NCBI GenBank assembly: GCA_029339505.1
Contig: JAQISU010000123.1
Coordinates: 5,192,501-5,256,500 of the forward strand
DNA: 64,000 nucleotides
Source: Unio delphinus
Lineage: Eukaryota; Mollusca; Bivalvia; Unionida; Unionidae
Direction of reading: 5' to 3'
A program made the translations under genes and the position numbers. Shown here piece after piece: positions 1 through 9,862 of the stretch. The notes below the pieces were generated by a model. The model ran no database searches. It was not told where the DNA came from and saw nothing but the letters and a program-made list of their open reading frames with translations. How positions within the stretch are numbered: position 1 is the first letter of the stretch; every line of letters starts with the position of its first letter.

Positions 1-2
1 TT

Positions 3-332
3 GACATGGATGATTGGTTGCAAGATGTTGTTTGCCTTGGTGAAAGTCAACAGCCAATAACAGATGTCATCCACCAGGAGGTTTCTAGATATCTAGTTGC
101 TGCTCCATATGATACCAATCTCACAATGTTACAGTGGTGGAAACAAAACTGCCAGTTCTACCCCCATCTTAGCTTACTAGCTCGGAAGTACCTAAGTATT
201 CCGGCATCATCAGTATCCAGTGAGAGGGTATTTAGTCTGGCTGGACATCTTGTCAGCAAGAAACGGGCTCGTTTAAGTTGTGCCAATGTGGACCTGATAA
301 TATTCTTAAACAAAAACATTAACTATTGGTAA
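3..332 (+). CDS. hAT-family transposase, C-terminal dimerisation domain (5' partial)
   Basis: The reading frame is open to the left window edge, so the N-terminal zinc finger and most of the RNase H-like catalytic core are missing. The visible ~108 residues match the hAT C-terminal dimerisation region: a WW pair (WWKQNCQFYPHLSLLARKYL), the signature SIPASSVSSERVFSLAG, and a closing block with KKRARLS followed by LIIFLNKN. In hAT elements this region drives transposase multimerisation and completes the catalytic domain. The stop codon is at 330-332 and no frameshift is seen here, so the copy could be fairly young, but whether the rest is intact is unknown. It has no functional link to the neighbouring host exons. 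Confidence 0.9.
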   Translation, partial: DMDDWLQDVVCLGESQQPITDVIHQEVSRYLVAAPYDTNLTMLQWWKQNCQFYPHLSLLARKYLSIPASSVSSERVFSLAGHLVSKKRARLSCANVDLIIFLNKNINYW

Positions 333-645
333 TGTCAGTGTAACAAGCTCAAGAAGAAACAGTATTCTGAAAAATGATTTTTGTGTTCAGCATTGCTCAA
401 ACATTACATGATTTTGCTGATGAATAGTTCAGTTAGTTTGAAAGTTTTTGTAATTGGTGTTTTTTTGTTTTGTTTAAACTGCTTTGATTGTAGTATTAGT
501 AACTAATGACAAGCAAGAAAAACATTTCTTTCTATACTTTAAACAATTGAAAAATCACATATGAATAAAAGTGTTCTGGGGGATTGTTAAGTCTTTCAGC
601 TGCATAAAACTGATAAGCCAAAGAAAGTTGCTTTTGAGGTTAAAG

Positions 646-761
<116 letters not shown>

Positions 762-995
762 TTAACTCCTATACATTTTTTTAAATTTTAAACTTTTGAA
801 CAAAGATATAACTCTGTAACAAAAAAAATTAAAACTTACTTGTAGAAAGTTAGCAACCGATTATAATCGATTATCAGTAAGTTGTGTGCAACCGATGATC
901 GATTATGAACTTCTAACCGATTCCCATCACTAGATGTGATAGTACAAAATGATATCTTATATTCAAGAAATTAATAGACTTACATACCTCTACAG

Positions 996-1073
996 CTGAA
1001 GATGATGTGCAAGTCCTTGTAGTAGACCTTTTAAGTGACAAGACTATCCGTAATGTAAAGAGCTTTACATGCG
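996..1073 (+). CDS. death-domain protein, penultimate exon (helices 1-2 region)
   Basis: A 78-bp exon is predicted from an acceptor with a pyrimidine tract (cttacatacctctacag, ending 995) and a donor G|GTGAGA after 1073. It reads x-EDDVQVLVVDLLSDKTIRN-VKSFTC plus one base. That single overhanging G matches the phase needed by the exon at 3602 and yields a Gly codon, giving VKSFTCGALGYTAEQV across the junction. This is the usual 'W-x-x-LA-x-x-LG' core of a death domain, with Val replacing the conserved Trp. The exon starts in phase 1, so at least one exon lies upstream, outside the window. It begins only 63 bp after the hAT 3' end. Basis: splice signals, phase match and domain pattern; no transcript evidence. 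Confidence 0.6.
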
Positions 1074-1302
1074 GTGAGATATTTATACACAGATATTGTT
1101 TGTGCACTGAAGGCATTTAGTTCTTCCCATTGAAAGCACTTTAAACGAGTTGCATTGGATGAACTGAACGCACTATTTTGATACACAACACATTATACAT
1201 TAATCACCCTTGGGTATTGTGGTACACCAAAAGCGAAACTCTAGTATATGTATTTAATAAATGAAAAGGGTTTATACAATCTATGACATCATCAAAGAAA
1301 GT

Positions 1303-1435
1303 AGGTTATTATGACCTGCATTGTATGCTCAGCAATTAAGTTTAGGTTTTGCATTTAGTTTCTGTGCTGTCTTAATGTGTGTCTTCCTCATGTCAGTTAC
1401 TACTCACCTCAGGCCAAGTTAGGTCATTGTGACCT
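1303..1435. promoter_or_regulatory. palindromic nuclear-receptor-like sites in a short diverged duplication
   Basis: At 1421-1435 the sequence is AGGTCATTGTGACCT, a perfect inverted repeat of AGGTCA half-sites with a 3-bp spacer, the layout of an estrogen-response element. An imperfect copy, AGGTTATTATGACCT, sits at 1303-1317. The DNA after each is also alike (TTGTATGCTCAGCA and TTGCTTGCTCCAGCA), so this is a diverged ~118-bp duplication, and a third half-like copy is near 1537. Function is only inferred; the site is inside the intron of the death-domain gene. Confidence 0.3.
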
Positions 1436-2147
1436 ACATTGCTTGCTCCAGCATTTAGTCAGTTTTTGTATTTATCTCAGATAATTTGAATGTTGTGTTT
1501 AGTCATGAAATTTAATTGATATATTTTTGTTTGGTATAATGACCTACTGTTTAGGACAAAAGGATCTACTTTTGCAGTGACTGTTCATGGTATGTGATTA
1601 TGTAATGAATGCACATGTATTAGGATGTAGCATTCAGCCAAATTCTCATATCACATTATAGTTTCTTAATATGTTCTGTGCAAGCTAAGATGAGATTATT
1701 GTCATCATTATTCACTGTTGATTTGTTATTTCTCTTAGACAAAGTCTTTGGAATAGCAACCAGAATCAGTTTAACAAAGCAAAAATAAATGAAATGTAAA
1801 TGAGAGTCACATCATCTATATCTTAAATGGTCACTGTTTGATGCATTGTCTTTATCCGTAGGGAGTAAAATATACAATATTTTTACTTTGATCACATTGC
1901 AATATTTCTTTAAAAAAGTTCATTATAGTAAGTTCCAGTTGGATAACAAGTGTGAAATCTTGTGCCAATTTAATTTGGTGAGTGTCATTTGGTTGATTTA
2001 TTTGCAGTGTTGTTCTGTACACAGTAGTCAACATTTTTATTGCTCTGTTAGATTTCAAGTTAGTTGCACAAGGCTATCTAGCCAGTCTATCTAAACCATG
2101 AGAATAAATAAATCAGCAGCCAAGCTAAACCATTGGCTGAACTATCA

Positions 2148-3080
2148 GTTTAGCTAAACCATCAACCATTAGGGTAGCTAAACCATCAAATGGTTTAACC
2201 ATTAGGGTAACTAAACCATCAGCCTTACTTAACCATTAGGGTAACTAAACCATCAGCCTTACTTAACCATTAGGGTAACTAAACCATCAGCCTTACTTAA
2301 CCATTAGGGTAACTAAACCATCAGCCTGGCTTAACCATTAGGGTAAGTAAATCATCAACCTTACTTAACCATTAGGGTAGCTAAACCATCAGCCTTACTT
2401 AACCATTAGGGTAACTAAACCATCAGCCTGGCTTAACCATTAGGGTAAGTAAATCATCAACCTTACTTAACCATTAGGGTAGCTAAACCATCAGCCTTAC
2501 TTAACCATTAGGGTAACTAAACCATCAGCCTTGCTCAAACATTAGGGTAACTAAACCATCATCCTTACTTAACCATTAGGGTAACTAAACCATCAGCCTT
2601 ACTTAACCATTAGGGTAACTAAACCATCAGCCTGGCTTAACCATTAGGGTAACTAAACCATCAGCCTTACTTAACCATTAGGTAACTAAACCATCAGCCT
2701 TACTTAACCATTAGGGTAACTAAACCATCAGCCTTACTTAACCATTAGGGTAACTAAACCATCAGCCTTACTTAACCATTAGGGTAACTAAACCATCAGC
2801 CTTACTTAACCATTAGGGTAACTAAACCATCAGCCTTACTTAACCATTAGGGTAACTAAACCATCAGCCTTACTTAACCATTAGGGTAACTAAACCATCA
2901 GCCTTACTTAACCATTAGGGTAACTAAACCATCAGCCTTACTTAACCATTAGGGTAACTACCGTAAACAATCAGCCTTACGTAACCATTAGGGTAACTAA
3001 ACCATCAGCCTGGCTTAACCATTAGGGTAAGTAAATCATCAACCTGGCTTAACCATTAGGGTAGCTAAACCATCAGCCTC
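2148..3080. repeat. 34-bp tandem satellite with TTAGGG-containing unit
   Basis: About 27 copies of a 34-bp unit built around TTAACCATTAGGGTAAC followed by TAAACCATCAGCC. Most copies are near-identical, with a few variants (CTGGCTTAACC, AAATCATCAACC) recurring in a fixed order. The array occupies the intron between the two death-domain exons. Each unit contains TTAGGG, but as part of a longer repeat, so it is not telomeric DNA. Confidence 0.95.
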
Positions 3081-3601
3081 TTTCAGTCAGTTATGCCACT
3101 ACATAGTACATATCCTGGGTAAAGGACTAAATTCTCAGCCATGAACATGATAAGAATAGAGATTTGTGCTATCAAATTTTTTTGTTAAGCCATTTAGACA
3201 TGTCCTTCATATTTGAGTAGACCATCATGTGGGGGGGAGGGTATTTACACAAGAATTCAGCCTATATATTATGCTGCTCATCACCATTTCTGTTTCTTGA
3301 CTCAAGTTAGGAAAGAAAAAATTTAGAATGAGAACAACAGTTTTTGATAGAATATAGCTTTAATGCATGCAGAGTATCAGTTTTATATTTGGAATTTTCA
3401 TCTGTCATTAAAAGTATAATTGAGTGAATAATTTATATGTTTGACCACATTTACCATTTGCAAAGAAACCTACATTAGCGCAAACACTTCAATATAAATA
3501 CATCTTATAATAAAGGACAACATTTGTGAACTCTCTGCAGACTTTTAAGTGTCCTCTCTTTTGACAAGTTTCACTGTATAATGTGTTTCTTATGCCTATA
3601 G

Positions 3602-3783
3602 GTGCTCTTGGCTATACAGCCGAACAGGTTCAGTTCTATGGTACAGTCTCCAATCCACCAATGGAACTTCTGAAAGACTGGTGTTGCAGCAAGCTGGGAA
3701 CAGTGGAACAGCTAATAGAAGTGCTGAGGGGACCAGAAATGCTGAGAGAAGATATTGTAACAATTCTTAAAAATGAATCATGA
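3602..3783 (+). CDS. death-domain protein, last exon (C-terminal half of death domain)
   Basis: The exon follows an acceptor (tttcttatgcctatag, ending 3601) and runs to TGA at 3781-3783. With the overhanging base of the previous exon it reads GALGYTAEQVQFYG, then NPPMELLKDW, GTVEQLIEVLRGPEML and REDIVTILKNES. The pattern 'P-x-x-x-LL-x-x-W ... TV-x-x-L-x-x-xLR ... DIV' is typical of helices 3-6 of death domains, which mediate homotypic assembly in innate-immune, NF-kappaB and apoptotic signalling. The domain is at the very C-terminus, as in NF-kappaB p105-like, ankyrin-like, CRADD or RIPK proteins; it argues against MyD88 or IRAK, where other domains follow. The protein family cannot be fixed without the upstream exons. 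Confidence 0.72.
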
Positions 3784-4795
3784 CAAAATCATGCTGTCAA
3801 AACATGATGATTCTATTGCTTATGATATTTTTGCAAAATATTTTATGACATTGCTACAACTTTCGAAAACCAATCCTCTAGCCATCACTACATTAATAAG
3901 TATCTAACATAATAGTCTTTCATAATTAATTCCCGTGAAATAATTTCACACTTTCTTTTGGTGCACAATCTAATGCAAGTTTATTTGAAATGATTTCATG
4001 AAGAAACAAACTGAGCTTCAGTACTGTCTTCTTGCAAGCATAATTTCAGTTAGTGTGCAATCTGTATTAATTGGTAAATAGTTTGTACTTTTTTAAGACA
4101 GTTTGTACTTTTTTTAAGATAGTTTGTACTTTTTGCTGCTTTTCATATTCTAATGTGACCCAGATTCACCTCTTGTTACGTCATATGGAAGAAAATGAGG
4201 TAATTATCTTGCTCAATGATATGCTTCTATTTGGAATTCAGAGGCATGTATCACCAAGAGTAAATCTCATTGTGATTTAACATTATTACATGGGTGAACT
4301 GTGAGAAGTTGAGTATGTGGTAAACGTATAGCATGTTGAATTTTATTTCATTATATATTTCAAATGATAAATACCTACTTTTGGTGTTGCAGTTTTTGGG
4401 GCTTATAGAGAGAATTTAAGATAAATTGGTCATCAAACCTGTACTGATACAGTTGGTTAGTTTGAGTCTGACCTTACCTATTCTTTAAATTGCACAATTT
4501 AATGAAGTCACTATTTATCACACAATCAGTGTACCATCTAAACACTTGCTGGTATTTCTTGCAGCTCTAAAGTTACATTCTGCTATAGGGTCCTTTCTGT
4601 GATGTGTATTGAATATTTCATTATCAATTTCTGTTTTAGACACACAAAGTGTAGCTGTGTTTTGTGTATATTTGCACAGTTAATACTCATACATTTATCT
4701 TTTCATGTAATTTGCCTTGAAAATGTGGATTGCCATTTTTATCCCCGTGATGCCACCCTAATGGTAATAAAAGTGTAAATATGTATCTTTGCTGG
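3784..4795 (+). other. 3' UTR of the death-domain gene with AATAAA signal
   Basis: No reading frame is seen after the stop codon. A canonical AATAAA is at 4766-4771 and a GT/T-rich stretch (gctggactttttggttttg) follows at about 4791-4809, as expected downstream of a cleavage site. The 3' UTR would be about 1 kb. The extent is inferred. Confidence 0.5.
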
Positions 4796-4799
4796 ACTT

Positions 4800-5814
4800 T
4801 TTGGTTTTGCTTCAACGCACAAAAAATTAATTCACAGGCATTCACATTTTTGGGGTAATTTTATTGGAATATATAGCAGTGAAGTTAAAATTTTGGTTTT
4901 GTTTTCTGTTGACCTCTTAGGTCAAAAGTGGGTTGTGCTAACCTAAGTCCCTGGGCATGAAATTGGGTCATACAATCAGACATGGGCCAGTATGACTGAC
5001 TGTCAACCAGGGATTCTAAAATTCGAATGGTTCTTGGTAAACAATTTTTAACCAGATATAAATGTTGATGCCATACTTTCATGACAATTTATACAAAAAA
5101 TACTCAAAGAAAATGTAATAAATTTATACAAAGATGAAAACATTGATATAGCTTAATAATAAATATACAAGAAAATTTATCATTTTTAGTTCCAGACTTG
5201 CTGCTACTTTCATGTTAGTATTCTTTGTTTCCTTTCACTGGTACAATTTACTTTATCTTTCAGAAAATTATATTTTAGATATTCACTCAACAACTGCTTT
5301 ATTCCACTCTCCTTCTAACTTTAATTTTTAATTGACAGCAAACTGGTTTACGACCTCAAAAATATGTAACACCTAATTGATAGATGCTTTGATCAGGTCC
5401 TCAAGGAAGACTAGGAGGATGGTAATAAAATTTAATTGTTATTGCTGGTGTCTTTTTTTTCTTAATTCATGCCTAGGCTTCAGATTTTTTTGTTCTTAAG
5501 GTATGATGTACTGACTCTGCAACACAATATGGTTAAAAGCTGTTTGATATGAGGAGATGATGTAAAAGTATGTTTGGTATAAAGCCTGAGCCAGTCTTTC
5601 AGTTATTGGGTCTTCAATAAATGCAGGAGGAGCTGATGTAATATATATGGTATAAAGCCTGAACCAGTCTTTTTATTAAAGGGTCTTTTAATAAATCCAG
5701 GAGATAAGCTTGCGTATCTCTTTCATATTGTGTGTTGTGGCTATTGTGTTTAAACAATTTGGAAACCATAATAACCAAACAAGCTTACTTTGCAATATCT
5801 TTGTCCATTGTCAT
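4800..5814. other. intergenic DNA, no gene seen
   Basis: AT-rich DNA without convincing coding sequence. The only structure noted is a diverged duplication of about 70 bp at 5567-5703, both halves containing GGTATAAAGCCTGA followed by CCAGTCTTT. Confidence 0.5.
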
Positions 5815-6765
5815 ACAAAGAGTAAACAGTTGTATAGGCTCAATACACATGGCTCTGTAGTACACAAAGAGTAAACAGTTGTATAGGCTCAATACGCATG
5901 GCTCTGTCATACACAAGAAGTAAACAGTTTTCTATTTAGTTGTGTATGACAGAGCCATGTGTACTGAGCCTATACAACTGTCCACTTCTTAAGACAAAGG
6001 AATGTGTTCTGAGCCTATCCAATTCTGTCCACATCCAGATTAAGACAGCCATGTATTCTGAACCTATATGATTCTATATACTTCCAGATTAAGACAGCCA
6101 TGTATTCTGAACCTATACAACTTGGCTTCCTGTTTAAGACAGAGACATGTATTCTGAGCCTATTTAACTCTGTCAACTTTAAGACAAAGCCATTATTTTT
6201 ATCCTATATAACTCTGTTTACTTTCTGTTTAAAACAAAGCCATTATAACTCTGTTTACTTTCTTTTTAAGACAAAGCCATTATTCTTAGCCTATATAACT
6301 TTCTCTACTTTCTGTTTAAGACAAAACCATTATTCTTAGCCCATTTAACTCTCTCTACTTTCTGTTTTAAGACAAAACCATTATTCTTAGCCCATTTAAC
6401 TCTCTCTACTTTCTGTTTAAGACAAAACCATTATTCTTAGTCTATATAACTTTCTCTACTTTCTGTTTAAGACAAAACCATTATTCTTAGCCTATATAAC
6501 TTTCTCTACTTTCTGTTTAAGACAAAACCATTATTCTTTGCCCATTTAACTCTCTATACTTTCTGTTTAAGACAAAACCATTTTTCTTAGCCTATATAAC
6601 TTTCTCTACTTTCTGTTTAAGACAAAACCATTATTCTTAGCCTATATAACTTTCTCTACTTTCTGTTTAAGACAAAACCATTATTCTTAGCCCATTTAAC
6701 TCTCTCTACTTTCTGTTTAAGACAAAGCCATGTTTTCTTAGCCTATATAACTCTGCCTACACCTT
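5815..6765. repeat. ~50-bp tandem array with an inversion at its left end
   Basis: From 5941 to about 6760 there are some 16 units of ~50 bp with the core CTGTTTAAGACAAAACC, then ATTCTTAGCCTATATAAC. The left units are diverged and the central ones nearly identical. At 5820-5915 two related units (ACAGTTGTATAGGCTCA then CATGGCTCTG) lie in the opposite orientation, so the array changes polarity at about 5930. Confidence 0.9.
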
Positions 6766-7728
6766 TTAAAAATAGGCTCATAGTTACTGTAAGAAATGAT
6801 ATGGTCTAATTTTGATCAATTACATGTTGTATATTAATAATTGTATATACCTAAACATGCTTATTCTTTATTATAAATCAGTCCTGCCATTTACCAATAC
6901 TAAATAGTCAAAAGAGAGGTATCTTAACACATGACAAATTCATTTTCTGTTTGTTGTCTCACCTGGAAAAGCATATCTTTTTATTTTGCTGAAATCAGCT
7001 GAGACATCAGCTATGAAAGTTGTGTTACATTTCATACAAATTAGATACAGTGGGTGTTAAACAAAATATTCATAGCATGTTGCACTCACTGTCTGTAATC
7101 CCATGTTTTAAAAGAATCAGATTTGACTATAAAGTATTCATAAGAGAATTCTGTGGCAATTTGCATTTGCACTTTGCTGTGACTGCTGCATGTACAAAAA
7201 TATATGCAAATGAGATTTAGCTTCATACAATGCAAAGCAAAGTCAGCCATTTTTATTAGCTCTATGATAAATATTAGAAAGTGCAATTTACAATGCTGAT
7301 GAGTAGTTGTTTCTTTTTAATATAAATGAATGATAATTCTTGATATTTTTTTGTATATGAGATTTTATTGAGTTGTTACTGTTTTCCTTTCACAATTATG
7401 AATTACTGATATTAAGTGTCTAGTTTTAATTTAGTAATTTTGAAATTTAAAAGTGTGATTTTTGGAGTGTATAGTACTATGGTATGTTTTGTGAGCCTAT
7501 AATCAAACTACATTCTTGTCTCATGATATTCCAGATGTAATGATAATACGTTGTGGGTAATAATTACAACTGGAATCTGAAATAGCCTAATTCTTATGCC
7601 TCCACTGTTTGGCATCTTGATTTTTAACCTATTCATCTTTATGTCAGAAAATCCAATCTGAGAAGCTTTACTGCAGGATTGCACAAATAACAGCTAATCA
7701 GAATTGACAATGAAATTTCAGCCAGTAT
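6766..7728. other. intergenic DNA, no gene or clear repeat seen
   Basis: AT-rich sequence with only short chance reading frames on both strands and no recognisable domain. Confidence 0.5.
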
Positions 7729-9215
7729 ATTTGTAAGCATAAGTAGATGAATCATCTAGTATATTTGTATACATATGTAGATGAATCATCTAGTATATTT
7801 GTATACATATGTAGATAAATCATCTAGTATATTTGTATACATATGTAGATAAATCATCTAGTATATTTGTATACATATGTATTTATATGCATATGTAGAT
7901 GAATCATCTAGTATATTTGTATGCATATGTAGATGAATCATCTAGCATATTTGTATGCATGTGTAGATTGATCAGCTAGCATATTTGTATACATATGTAG
8001 ATGAATCATCTAGTATATTTGTATACATATGTATTTATATGCATATGTAGATGAATCATCTAGTATATTTGTAGGCATATGTAGATGAATCATCTAGTAT
8101 ATTTGTATACATATGTAGATGAATCATCTAGTATATTTGTATACATATGTAGATGAATCATCTAGTATATTTGTATACATATGTAGATAAATCATCTAGT
8201 ATATTTGTATGCATATGTAGATGAATCATCTATTATATTTGTATGCATGCATAGATCGATCTGCTAGCATATTTGTATGCATATGTATTTGTATACATAC
8301 GTATTTGTATACATTTGTATTTATATGCATATTTAGATGGATCATCTAGTATATTTGGATGGATCAGGTAGCATATTTAAATGCATATGTATTTGTATAC
8401 ATATGTAGATGGATCTTCTGGTATATTAGTACGGTTATGTGGATGGATCAGGTAGCATATTTGTATGAATATGTATTTGTATACATATGTAGATGAATTA
8501 TCTAGTATATTTGTATGGATATATGGATGTATCAGCTAGTATATTTGTATGCGCATGTAGATGAATTAGCTTGCACATTTGTATGCATATGTATTTGTAT
8601 GCATATGTAGATGAATTAGCTTGCATATTTACATGCATATGCAGATGAAACATCTAGCATATTTGTATGCATATGTACACATGTAGATGAATCTAGCATA
8701 TTTGTATGCATGTGTAGATTGATCAGCTAGCATATTTGTATACATATATGGATGAATCATCTTGTATATTTGTATACATATGTATTTATATGCATATGTA
8801 GATGAATCATCTAGTATATTTGTAGGCATATGTAGATGAATCATCTAGTATATTTGTATACATATGTAGATGAATCATCTAGTATATTTGTATACATATG
8901 TAGATGAATCATCTAGTATATTTGTATACATATGTAGATGAATCATCTAGTATATTTGTATGCATATGTAGATGAATCATCTAGTATATTTGTAGGCATA
9001 TGTAGATGAATCATCTAGTATATTTGTAGGCATATGTAGATGAATCATCTAGTATATTTGTAGGCATATGTAGATGAATCATCTAGTACATTTGTATGCA
9101 TGTATAGATGGATCAGCTAGCATATTTTATTCATATGTATTTGTATACATATGTAGATGAATTACCTTGCATATTTTTATGTATATAAGGTGAATCATCT
9201 AACATATTTGTATGC
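7729..9215. repeat. 34-bp tandem satellite of palindromic units
   Basis: About 43 units of roughly 34 bp with the consensus TAGATGAATCATCTAG followed by TATATTTGTATACATATG. The first half is a perfect inverted repeat (TAGATG-AAT-CATCTA) and the second contains the palindromes GTATAC and CATATG. Units with inserted GTATTTATATGCATAT recur (7879, 8030, 8310, 8783), showing amplification of multi-unit blocks. Confidence 0.95.
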
Positions 9216-9740
9216 ATTTGAACTTGAATTTTCTTGATATTTGGGCCAGTACAACAATTCCATAGTTGTTACACAATTTGTAACTTTTGGAATTTTGTCT
9301 CAAAAGTCTTGTTAGCAAGATTAAGCATAACTTCTTGAGTTAGACAAAAGTGTGGAGGCTTTATTTATATTCCTATATAGATGAGTTGGTCTGATCAGAT
9401 TTTCATACCATTATGTTTTATATTTTTGTATAATTTTGGACTTTTTTGTTTGCAATGGGGGAATATAAAAACACAATACTAATTTTGTATGTATCTTTAT
9501 TGAATGAAATGAAATAATACAATAATGCACTTTGATAAGAAATATTCTGCATCTACATTTTGACACTTATTTCTGTTGTTATATTTTATCATAAATTAAA
9601 ATGCAAACAGAATTTAAATGGAAGGAAAAGTAAATGCAAGCAAAATGCTTATCTGGTCAACTTATCTATTTCAGGCTCTTTGCTTATCAAGGATGATTCC
9701 ATCATTATTAATTAGGGCTACCAGGCATCTACACTATCCA
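9216..9740. other. intergenic DNA, nothing recognised
   Basis: AT-rich and without supported coding sequence or repeats. Confidence 0.5.
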
Positions 9741-9862
9741 TTGGTTTTGTTTTTGTTTTTGTAGAGTTTAATGCCATTTTTCAGCACACAATAGGCTATA
9801 CATCGTGGCCAGTATTATTGGTGGAGGAATAATCCGGGAAAAACCCCACCCACCAAATTTGT
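9741..9862 (-). mobile_element. SINE family B, 3' half
   Basis: Reverse-strand sequence reads CCACCAATAATACTGGCCAC, then GATGTATAGCCTATTGTGTGCTGAAAAATGGC-type 3' sequence and an ACAAAAACAAAAAC tail. It matches the 3' half of the copies at 52968-53403 and 19313-19530. The tRNA-like head is missing. Confidence 0.75.

Noticed and set aside
583..640. Possible exon 599-637 after tctttcag (LHKTDKPKKVAFE)
   Set aside because: Its phase does not fit the next exon at 996, the donor (GAG|GTTAAA) is weak, and it lies inside the hAT element.
2148..9215. CRISPR-like arrays
   Set aside because: The repeats are contiguous or only point-variant, with no unique spacers and no cas genes, in a eukaryotic sequence.
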